The translations under genes and the position numbers were made by a program. The notes under the pieces are model-generated. The model was not told the DNA's origin and ran no database searches. It saw only the letters and a list, made by a program, of their open reading frames with translations. Of a DNA stretch of 44,036 nt, positions 34,433-42,942 are shown piece after piece (within the stretch, counting starts at the first letter, position 1; each line of letters begins with the position of its first letter). This DNA comes from Phlegmacium glaucopus (Eukaryota; Basidiomycota; Agaricomycetes; Agaricales; Cortinariaceae): the NCBI GenBank assembly GCA_015039465.1, contig MU130546.1:281280-325315 (forward strand). The letters are read 5' to 3'.

Positions 34433-35530
34433 ATGGACGATGAACGCACCGCCCAGCTGGAAAGAGAAGCCATCCTATTGCGAGCTCGGGACATCAAATA
34501 CCAAAACAGATTTGACCAAATCATGGAGACAATCCATCAACTCGTTCTGAATGTACAATCACCTGTACCACAACAAGAGGTTCCCCCTCAAACCGAAAAC
34601 ATACCCCGGACGCGCTCTGCAAGGCCGGCATTCCCAACAGAGTTTGATGGAGAACGATCCAAAGGAACAGCATTCCTTCACTCCTGCCAAACATACATCT
34701 GGCTCTGTTCTGACGAATTCTTGGATGAGCAAACAAAAATTATCTGGGCCATGTCCTACATGAAATCCGGAAGAGCATCAAAGTGGGCAGCTAGGGTTTT
34801 CCGATGGGAAACGGAAAACCCTGAGTCAACCCGGTTCCTGGATTGGTCCAATTTCCGAGAGAACTTCAAAAAGGAGTTCTGTCCCGCAAATGTGGACTTG
34901 GTGGCCATCAACCGACTAGAGTCAACTGGATATTTCCAGAAAACCTGGTCTTTGGAAGAATATGTGGACGAATTCCAAGACCTAATCACGGATTCTGGAT
35001 ACACTGATCTGAGAACTATTGTAGTAAAATTCCAAAGAGGCCTGAATGCCCAGATTCAGAACTCCATTGCTACAATGGCTTCCGGAAGACCGTCCAATAC
35101 AGATTTGACGGGATGGTACAGAATGGCACGGACAATAGACGAAAACTGAGCTACTAACGAGGCCTTCCAGTCAGCTTACAAAAGTCTGGCAGCAACCACT
35201 TCTTGACCAACCGGTACCACCACACTCCGATTCAATCCATCAATTCCGCCACAGAGGAACGCACACCTCGTGCCAACTCTGGGAAACCCTGTACCCATGG
35301 ATATTGACGTGGCCCAAAAAGCAGGTTCTGTACCGCTGTCATGCTTCCAGTGCAGAGGTGTCGGACACATCGGGAGACATTGCGAAAATGTTTCAATGTC
35401 CGAACAATGTCCAATGACAAACTCCATACCCTCTTGGAGTTCTGGCTGGCCGAATATGACAAAGTACCTGATCCGGAACCAACGGAACCTTCGGAGAACA
35501 CTGAACATGAAAGTCAGACCGAGGATTTAA
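34433..35530 (+). pseudogene. gag: gag of chromodomain element (broken)
   Basis: The capsid-type region reads from ATG 34433 (MDDERTAQLEREA) through FPTEFDGERSKGTAFLHSC, then LDWSNFRENFKKEF. A nucleocapsid CCHC zinc knuckle follows, CFQCRGVGHIGRHC (C-x2-C-x4-H-x4-C), at about 35342-35383. In-frame TGA codons interrupt it at 35147 and 35204. The frame shifts after the zinc knuckle (about 35400-35500), where the frame reading EYDKVPDPEPTEPSENTEHE takes over. Confidence 0.88.
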
Positions 35531-35694
35531 TGGATTTTTGCCAAAACAGCGAGTGAACTGCATGCCCTCGCTGTCAACGACCAACCGGTTCTCTGTTTTA
35601 CATGTAGATAGCATTGATGAAGTAGACGAGATGGTTGAAAACATTCAAGTTGTACAAACATCAGAAATTCCAAAAAAAATCCGAGTGTTCCGAC

Positions 35695-36158
35695 CCTGAT
35701 GGGAAAGAACCCTCCCAAAAAAGTTCACTATTGGCTCCCTCGATGCTGACTCTAAATCACTGGAACTCAAAGTCAGCATTGAAACAACTGACACCAGAGA
35801 AGTAAACTCCTTTCTGTCCTTAATAGACTCCGGAGCCAATGGAAGGTTTATTGACAGAGACTATGTCAAAACTAACAGGCTCACAACAAAATCCCTGTCA
35901 AATCCAATTCCGGTATTTAACGTTGACGGTACCCCAAATGAAGCCAGATCGATCACGGAAGTGGTTGATCTGATACTCAGGTATAAAGGACATTATGAGA
36001 GATCCTTGTTTGTGGTCACTGGACTGGGAAAACAAACCTTGATTCTCGGACATTCCTGGCTTAAGATGCACAACCTGGAGATTGACTGGGCAACCAGAGA
36101 AGTAAAAATGTCCCACTGTCCACCCCGTTGTTGTTCGGAATGTGGGAATGAAATCTGA
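35695..36158 (+). pseudogene. pro: Aspartic protease region of chromodomain element
   Basis: Open frame with the retroviral-type active site SLIDSGANGRFID at about 35815-35853 and the downstream LILGHSWLKMHNLEIDW. It ends at a TGA (36156) followed in the same frame by further related protein sequence, consistent with a mutated codon rather than a natural stop. Confidence 0.8.
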
Positions 36159-38751
36159 GAAGAACAAAAAATTCAAAAGGCGGAAATACGCCAAATTGAA
36201 AAATGTTTGACCAGCCCACTTCCGGCTCATGTAGAAGATTGTGATGAGGATGATGAGGAGGAAAGTAGCCCAAACCCTGAATTCGAGGATGGCGACAGAA
36301 TATTCGCCACCAGCCTACTACCACTGCAGGCAGATATCCGAGCCACCTCCACCATCTCCCAACGTCTTGCAGAAGCTTTCCAGCGCAACACACAATCGGA
36401 AACGAAAGAAGGAGTTCCGGATTATCTCCGAGAGTTCGATAGCGTTTTTGCCAAAGAATCTTTTGATATCCTACCTGATCCGAAACCTTGGGACCACGCA
36501 GTAGAACTTATTCCGGGAGAAAAACCATCAGGTTGCAAGGTCTATCCTCTAGCTCCGACGGAACAAAAGGAACTCGACGCGTTCCTCCAGGAGAATTTAA
36601 ACTCTGGACGCATCCGACCTTCCAAATCTCCGATGGCATCTCCCCACTCCGGGGTGCTAAATACTTCACTAAGTTGGACGTCCGATGGGGTTTTAACAAT
36701 GTCCGAATGAAGGAAGGGGACGAATGGAAAGCGGCTTTCCGAACCAACCGGGGATTATTCAAACCCCTGGTTATGTTTTTCAGCCTCACCAACAGTCCGG
36801 CTACTTTCCAAACAATGATGAACGACATCTTCCGCAAACTTATAATGGAAGGGGTTGTAGTGGTCTACCTTGATGATATCCTGATATTCATGGAGACGCT
36901 AGAGGAACACCGGTCCGTAACTCGGAGAGTACTGGAACTTTTATGAAAGCATAAACTCTTCCTAAAACTGGACAAGTGCGAATTCAAACAAACCAAGGTG
37001 GAATACCTTGGAGTCATAATATCTCATAACTCCATTGAGATGGACCCTGTAAAAGTTGCTGGAGTAGCAGAATGGCCAATTCTGATGAACAAAAAGGAAG
37101 TCCAGTCATTTCTAGGCTTTACCAACTTTTACCGAAGGTTCATCCAAGACTTTTCTCATCATGCCTGTCCCTTGTTTGATCTCACTAAAAGTGACATTAA
37201 ATGGAGATGGAATATGGAAGAGCAGTTGGTGTTCGATTCTCTCAAAAACCTGATCACTTCAACCCCAATTCTAGCCTCTCCAGACAACTCCAGGCCGTTC
37301 CACATCGAAGCAGACAGTTCCAACTTTGCAACCAGAGCCGTACTCTCCCAACAATCCCTCGATGATGAGAAATGGCACCCAGTCACGTTCCTGTCTAAAT
37401 CCTTGTCTCCAGTTGAACGGAACTACAAGATCCACGACAAAGAGATGCTAGTGATCATCTGAGCCCTAGAAGAGTGGAGACACTTCTTTGAAGGAGCGGA
37501 ACACAAGTGTGAGATCTGGACTGATCACAAGAACTTGGAATACTTCATGACAGCCAAAAAGCTCAATCGGAGACAAGCCTGTTGGTCATTGTTCCTAGCC
37601 CAGTTTGATTTCCTCATGCACCACAGACCAGGCAAAAGCATGGGAAAACCAGATGCCTTGTCCAGATGAGTGGATCACGGAACCGGAACCGGTGACAATG
37701 ACAACATCACACTCCTAACTCCAGGCTTTTCCGCAATTCGGGCCTTAGAAGGACTGGAAGTCATAGGAGAAGAATGAGACGTCTTGAAAGATATCCGGAA
37801 GGGCACCTGTGAAGGTGTAAAAGAAGAGGCCATAGCTAAAGTGGTAAAGGAGTTGAAAACCACTCACACGCGATCTGTCCGATCGGCGGAATGGTCTCAT
37901 GACAATGACATCCTCTCCTTCCAAGGAAAAATCTACGTTCCGGACATGTTTGACCTGCGAAGACGGATTGTATCCCTCTGCCATGACACCCTAATTGCTG
38001 GGCATCCGGGAAGATGGAAGGCCCTCGAACTTGTATCCTGAAACTATTGGTGGCCACAGATGTCCCGATATATCGGAAAATATGCCTCAACCTGTGACCT
38101 GTGTCTTCAGACTAAGGCTCAAAGACGCCACCCAGTCGGTGAACTCTATCCCCTCCCGATTCTGAACACTCCATGGGACACAATTAGTGTGGACTTCATA
38201 GTGGAACTTCTGGAGTCTTCAGGATACGACTTGGTAATGGTAGTAGTTGATTCAGTCACCAAACAAGCTTATTTTGCACCAACCCTTACTACCACCTCCA
38301 CGTCCAGAACCGCCCGCCTTTATATCCAACATGTCTGGAAACATCATGGACTACCCCGGAGAGTGGTATCAGACAGAGGACCACAGTTTGTAGCGGAATT
38401 CACGCGTGAGCTCTACCGGATCCTCAGAATTAAGTTAGCAGCCACTACCGCCTATCATCCGCAAGGAGATGGCCAGATGGAACGAGTAAATCAGGAACTG
38501 GAACAGTATCTCTGACTCTTTACAAACCAGCAACAAACCAATTGGGCCAAACTCCTTCCCCTTGTGGAATTCCAGTACAATAATCATGTCCACTCCGCCA
38601 CACAGCACCCACCTTTCCTCCTAGACTCCGGACAAATCCCCCGAATGGGTTTTGAACCGAGCCAACCGGAATCCCAAATGGAGTCCATTAATGAATTCAT
38701 GGAATGAATGTGGAACACCCTAGATGAAGTGAAAGCAGCACTGGTTAAGTC
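36159..38751 (+). pseudogene. pol: pol of chromodomain element: RT, RNase H, integrase (broken)
   Basis: RT: the N-terminal part up to [12 protein letters not shown] is in one frame. The next conserved block, [17 protein letters not shown], is in another. About 120 nt of conserved RT are missing between them (near 36645), so a deletion also shifted the frame. The catalytic box [11 protein letters not shown] is at about 36857-36889. RNase H: FHIEADSSNFATRAVLSQ to [17 protein letters not shown]. Integrase: the H-H-C-C region (HDTLIAGH ... CDLCLQTK) and the D-D-E core (SVDFIVE, VSDRGPQF, MERVNQELEQ). In-frame TGA codons at 36944, 37460, 37667, 37775, 38039, 38513 and 38705 interrupt it. A solo LTR enters after ALVKS. 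Confidence 0.92.
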
Positions 38752-39080
38752 TGTTAGGGAACGTAAGGACCCGGGAACCAAGTTGAATTCTAAGGTGGTT
38801 ATCTTTGATAACCACCTTACACCTATATACTACAAGTGTGTGAGCCAATACAACTATATACGGCTAGGATGTAATAGAAGGTAGGGTGCGTGTGATAAGT
38901 ACGAGAATAGAAACTGACATCTCACGATGTCATCAGCGAAGTGTCAGCTACTACAACAATAAGAGGGAGTCTGTAAAGGGTAGGATGGGGAATGTGGTGA
39001 GTGATATGATCATAGAGTGAAAGTGAAAGTATGAGTAGCTAAGCGTAACTAGGGGCGGACACAATGAGTGTCCCCTAACA
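38752..39080 (-). mobile_element. Solo LTR (LTR3) nested in the integrase region
   Basis: TGTTAGGGAACG to GTGTCCCCTAACA with a perfect 5-bp duplication AAGTC (38747-38751 and 39081-39085). It cuts the pol frame between ALVKS and KDDMARYYNQKR. The end reading TGTTAGGGGACAC on the minus strand resembles the 5' end of LTR1, and the TATA-like GTATATAGG also reads on that strand, so minus orientation is likely. A 13-bp perfect hairpin stem with a TTT loop lies at 38791-38819. Confidence 0.88.
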
Positions 39081-39767
39081 AAGTCTAAAGACGACATGGC
39101 AAGATATTATAATCAGAAAAGGACTTCGGCACCAGAATACAAACCAGGAGACAAAGTATACCTGGATGCCAGTGACATACAAACAACAAGACCATCCAGG
39201 AAATTGTCCCATCGGCACCTAGGCCCCTTTCCGATTGAAGAACGAGTTGGCAACAACACTTACCGACTCCAACTTCCCTTGTCCATGAAACGACTCCATC
39301 CGCTCTTTAACATAGTCAAACTGACTCCAGCCCCAATAGACCCGATCCCTGGAAGACGCATTCCAATTCCTCCACTTCCGGAAATCATTGATGGAGAAGA
39401 GGAATGGGTCGTCGAGGAAATCCTCGACAGCAGAGTTATAAACAGGAGGTTCCGATACCTCATGAAGTGGCAAGACTTCGGAATCGAACATAACACCTGG
39501 GAGCCTCGGGAAAACATACACGCCCCCAAATTAGTCGCGGAATTCCACAAGAAGTACCCCGGAGCTCCTAAGCACATCAGGATGGCCAAATTCAAACAGT
39601 TTCCTTTCGTGCCGGGACATCACCTACCGAAGGGGGGGATGGATGTTAGGGGACACCCAACTTTAACCCAAACCTCAACCTTAGAATCATACACCCCACC
39701 TTTCCAACGACCTCCGACCTTCCATCCAACTCCGCTTCCGTCACCGGTTTACCCCGGAACCCCATAG
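39081..39767 (+). pseudogene. Integrase C-terminus and chromodomain of the element
   Basis: KDDMARYYNQKRTSAPEYKPGDKVYLDASD is the GPY/F-type integrase end, followed by HRHLGPFPIEERVGNNTYRL. A chromodomain follows: EEWVVEEILDSRVINRRFRYLMKWQDFGIEHNTWEPRENI (as two adjoining segments). It keeps the aromatic cage-type W/Y positions used to bind methylated histone tails. Chromodomains guide integration to heterochromatin in related elements. The frame runs into the 3' LTR and stops at 39765. Confidence 0.88.
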
Positions 39768-40056
39768 TTCCGCTCCGACTCCGATCCTCCAATTCGCTCC
39801 ATCTTTTATTTCTATTTTTCACATCACACCACTTCTTATTTAATTAATTAATTATTATCGTATCATTCCTTTATTTATTTTATATCTCTGTTATGTCCAT
39901 ATTAGTACTTAAACACCCCCAGCCTAGCAGGGATCCCCATCCTTTCCTCTTTGGATCCCCTGCTAGGTAAGTCACTTGTAGATATCTTTTCTGAAATATT
40001 ATTAACTTTGGATCCCCTGCTAGCTTGACTAAGTCAGCGTCGCAGTTGCCCTAACA
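39644..40056 (+). repeat. 3' LTR of chromodomain element (LTR1)
   Basis: 413 bp, preceded by the polypurine tract at 39630-39643. It carries the CpG form at most of the sites where the 5' LTR has TpG or CpA in its second half, and the reverse in the first 70 bp. Both copies have therefore mutated. Confidence 0.93.
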
Positions 40057-40126
40057 GTACAGACTACCGGAGACAACTCCAATGGAGCTGGACTGGAGTA
40101 ATGTATAATGGAATGTAACAGGAACA

Positions 40127-40571
40127 GAGGACTTTACACTCCCCCACATTGTCCAGCCGGAATTCCGCCGGACTCCAGAAAAGTCCGGTCAGAGTCTGGT
40201 CAGAGTCCGGTGGAAGTCCGGTGGAAGTACAAAACATGCCTGTATCCCCTCCTAACCTAAGAACGCGCTACCGTGCAGACAGAAAATATCCCCATCCCTA
40301 AATATTAATCCTAAGCCCTAAATCTAAATATAACCCTAAGCCTAACCTCTAAATCTAAATATAACCCTAAATTCTATCAAAAGTCCGGCGGATGTCCGGT
40401 GGAAGTCCGGTGGACTGTGACCAGACATACAGTCCAGGCATTTTTCTACTTTCACCGGACTCTGACTGGACTCTGACCGGACTCTGACCGGACTTTTACC
40501 GGAATTTTAGTGGAGTCCGCCGGACTTCCGCCAGACTCCGGCCGGACAACATGGGGGACTGTAAAGTACAC
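40127..40571 (+). mobile_element. TIR element, copy A (8-bp TSD)
   Basis: 445 bp, with GAGGACTTTACACTCCCCCA at the left and (inverted) GTGTACTTTACAGTCCCCCA at the right. The target duplication CAGGAACA is at 40119-40126 and 40572-40579. The target consisted of the last two bases of solo LTR2 plus its GGAAC duplication and one more base, so this insertion is younger than LTR2. Subterminal GTCCGGTCAGA / GTCCGGTGGAA repeats point inward from both ends. The centre is CCCTAA-rich. No open frame. Confidence 0.92.
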
Positions 40572-40765
40572 CAGGAACAGAACATTAAATTTCAAGCTTT
40601 TAGCACAAAATCAAAGAAGAGGTGCCCTTTTCAACAAAGATGCAACATATTTTATGAATGGTGTTCGAATGTAAACTATATGACCCTCTCATAGTTGTGT
40701 TTTTTGAGATGTAGAGCCTTGTTATCACCATAAAGACCTTGCAGTGGACTAATATACACTCTATT

Positions 40766-41075
40766 GGTATTGCCAGAAACCAAGTTTATATCAAGGTGTT
40801 GTTTTAAGACAACACCTGCTACCCTTATATACAACAATAGATGGACCCAGGTAACTACCCTGGGCCCAGGTAACAACATGACAGTAAGTAAAATAGATGT
40901 ACAGTAGGGCACACATTCCCTAAGGAATGTGTGATAAGTATCTACTTGGAGTATGCACATGTAACTACTAGGGAATGTTTGTCAGTGACTACTAATAACC
41001 ATTGGTAATGACTAAGGAAGGGGTAGGATGGGGTATGTAGTGAATAGGTAAGTATGCACATAGTGTCCTCTTACA
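40766..41075 (-). mobile_element. Degenerate LTR related to LTR3
   Basis: Shares, in order, ACCAAGTT, AGGTG...CACCT hairpin, TTATATAC, GTGTGATAAGTA, GGGTAGGATGGGG and AGTGTCC with the nested LTR at 38752-39080. The 41075 end (GTGTCCTCTTACA) corresponds to GTGTCCCCTAACA. The other end is poorly defined and no target duplication is evident. An old copy. Confidence 0.5.
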
Positions 41076-41147
41076 CATACCAGCATTTCACAACTAGTGT
41101 TTAAAAGTCCAGTTTGGTCCAATTTTTTGCCAAATGTGGACAAACTT

Positions 41148-41560
41148 GAGGACTTTACACTCCCCCACATTGTCCGCCGGACTCCAGAACAGTCCGGTCA
41201 GAGTCCGGTCAGAGTCCGGTGGAAGTACAAAACATGCCTATATCCCCTCCTAACCTAAGAACGCGCTACCGCGCGGACAGAAAATATCCCCATCCCTAAA
41301 TATTAATCCTAAGCCCTAGGCCTAAGCCCTAAATTTAAATATAACCCTAAGCCTAACCTCTAAATCTAAATATAACCCTAAATTCTATCAAAAGTCCGGC
41401 GGACTGTGACCAGACATACAGTCCAGGCATTTTTCTACTTTCACCGGACTCTGACCGGACTCTGACCGGACTCTCACTGGACTTTTACCGGAATTTTAGT
41501 GGAGTCCGCCGGACTTCCGCCGGACTCCGGCCGGACAACGTGGGGGACTGTAAAGTACAC
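41148..41560 (+). mobile_element. TIR element, copy B (8-bp TSD)
   Basis: 413 bp with the same termini as copy A and a perfect duplication ACAAACTT (41140-41147 and 41561-41568). Compared with copy A it lacks one or two GTCCGG units on each side and has an extra CCCTAGGCCTAAG in the core. The flanking DNA carries inverted TTGGTCCAATTTTTTG / CAAAAAATTGGTCCAA segments at about 41115 and 41617, so it landed inside another palindromic repeat. Confidence 0.93.
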
Positions 41561-41761
41561 ACAAACTTCAACCACAACTGGTTGCCTAATATGGTAGGAC
41601 CCCAAAAAACCACAAAAAATTGGTCCAAAATTTTTCTCTAAGTTAGCAGTAGTAACCACTATAGCTAACATCCCCTAACAGTATGCTTATCAGGCCCCCC
41701 ATCTTATTTCCCCTATACTATCACTTCCCTTCCACTAGTACTTTCCCTCATCAGAAAAAAG

Positions 41762-42228
41762 GTGTACTTTACAGTCCCCCACGTTGTCTGGCCAGAGTCC
41801 GGCGGAAGTCCGGCGGACTCCACTAAAATTCCGGTAAAAGTCCGGTGAGAGTCCGGTCGGAGTCCGGTCAGAGTCCGGTGAAAGTAGAAAAATGCCTGGA
41901 CTGTATGTCTGGTCACAGTCCGCCGGACTTCCACCGGACATCCACCGGACTTTTGATAGAATTTAGGGTTATATTTAGATTTAGAGGTTAGGCTTAGGGT
42001 TATATTTAGATTTAGGGCTTAGGATTAATATTTAGGGATGGGGATATTTTCTGTCCGCGCGGTAGCGCGTTCTTAGGTTAGGAGGGGATACAGGCATGTT
42101 TTGTACTTCCACCGGACTTCCGCCGGACTTCCACCGGACTTCCACCGGACTCTGACCGGACTCTGACCGGACTTTTCTGGAGTCCGGCGGAATTCCGGCT
42201 GGACAATGTGGGGGAGTGTAAAGTCCTC
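41762..42228 (-). mobile_element. TIR element, copy C, inverted (8-bp TSD)
   Basis: 467 bp, the reverse orientation of copies A and B, with the duplication GAAAAAAG (41754-41761 and 42229-42236). It has the most subterminal units of the four (five or more ACCGGACTT/ACCGGACTC at its right side). The core reads TTAGGG-rich on the plus strand (TTAGGGTTATATTTAGATTT repeated). Confidence 0.93.
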
Positions 42229-42355
42229 GAAAAAAGGATTTTAGCCTCAAGTGATCTTAGGTAATTTGTTGGTGTCACATCATTACCCAGGGTGCTTCAG
42301 GACAACTCAGGATGCTCAGGTGACTGTAGGTAGAATTCTAGTGTCACATTATTGC

Positions 42356-42915
42356 TGTTACATTCCGTCACACGTTACTCCGGTCCGACTCCGATGGAGT
42401 CGTTTCCGGTAGTCCGTACTCCGTTCCAGTACTTTCCCTTGTCTCCGACTCTACTCCTCCTACGTCCGACTCCGAGACTTCTCCGTATCATTCCGACTCT
42501 TCCAACGATACCCCAAACACCTTACCACACCTTCGCCATAACAACTATTCCTTTGTCATCACTTTCCCACTATCAGTCAGCACACCAGCCATGGATTATT
42601 CACCCAAGAATGCAGGACCTTTTCCGGGAGCAGAACGCAGCACTTATATTTATATTCTATATTTCGGTTGCAATTCCTTTTATATTTAAAGTACTCGAAC
42701 TTGTATGTTTTCCCTTAGTTCGAATATCAACTTTGTTTCCTCCTCTTGTTTGTCCTCTAAGTCACTGAGGTCTTCCGTCTTATTACTTCTTCTTCCGTTC
42801 CGAAATCAGGACACCTTAGGAGCTGGGCGGCACAGCACACACGCTGAGGCCAACGTCCTTTCCGCTTACTGTTCCGGAGTAACTCCGACGTGACTTCCTT
42901 GTTTTAAACTTAACA
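42356..42915 (+). mobile_element. 5' LTR of a second Metaviridae element (LTR2, intact copy)
   Basis: 560 bp, TGTTACATTCCGTCACACG to TTTTAAACTTAACA. The same family occurs in minus orientation at 2305-2718 and 33463-40120. TATATTTAAA at 42681-42690 lies about 27-36 bp before AGTTCGAATAT (42717-42727), which complements the site just inside the LTR. The element continues beyond the window, so its target duplication (left flank ATTGC) cannot be checked. Confidence 0.88.
42681..42727 (+). promoter_or_regulatory. Predicted LTR2 promoter and transcript start
   Basis: TATA-like TATATTTAAA followed by AGTTCGAATAT. The latter is the exact 11-nt reverse complement of 42918-42928 and so is the predicted RNA 5' end under Tf1-type self-priming. 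Confidence 0.6.
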
Positions 42916-42917
42916 GT

Positions 42918-42928
42918 ATATTCGAACT
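42918..42928 (+). promoter_or_regulatory. Putative self-priming primer-binding site of LTR2 element
   Basis: ATATTCGAACT starts two bases after the LTR end and complements AGTTCGAATAT at 42717-42727. Eleven nucleotides is the length used by Schizosaccharomyces Tf1. No tRNA-type TGG start is seen here. Confidence 0.6.
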
Positions 42929-42942
42929 GCTCACCCACTCCT

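Larger units (their letters stand above)
33853..40056 (+). mobile_element. Chromodomain Metaviridae (Ty3/gypsy) element, complete but mutated
   Basis: Two 413-bp LTRs (33853-34265 and 39644-40056), TGTTAGGGGACACCC to GTTGCCCTAACA, enclose gag, protease, RT, RNase H, integrase and chromodomain in the order of chromoviruses. Target duplication: GTACG (33848-33852) versus GTACA (40057-40061), one CpG-type change. The polypurine tract AAGGGGGGGATGGA is at 39630-39643. The two LTRs differ at 11 sites that I count, all transitions. The element is inactive: ten in-frame TGA codons, frameshifts, an RT deletion and an inserted solo LTR. Confidence 0.95.
33463..40120 (-). mobile_element. Solo LTR2 (minus), split by the chromodomain element
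   Basis: The two halves, 33463-33852 and 40062-40120, together form one LTR2 in reverse orientation. It begins TGTTAAGTTCAAGG and ends GGAATGTAACA, matching the inverted ends of the LTR at 42356-42915. The outer duplication is GGAAC at 33458-33462 and 40121-40125, perfect. The LTR1 element (33853-40056) sits inside with duplication GTACG / GTACA. Rejoined, the solo LTR is about 449 bp, shorter than the 560 bp of the intact copy owing to internal gaps. Its primer-matching motif has decayed to ATATCTGAACT. Confidence 0.87.

Noticed and set aside
35147..38707. Programmed TGA readthrough or recoding in the chromodomain element
   Set aside because: All stops are TGA, which first suggests recoding, but ten scattered sites, frameshifts, an RT deletion and transition-only LTR divergence fit CpG decay much better; the second element's gag has no TGA at all.
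40293..40375. Genuine interstitial telomere
   Set aside because: The CCCTAA units are degenerate, limited to the element core and repeated in each TIR copy, so they belong to the transposon.
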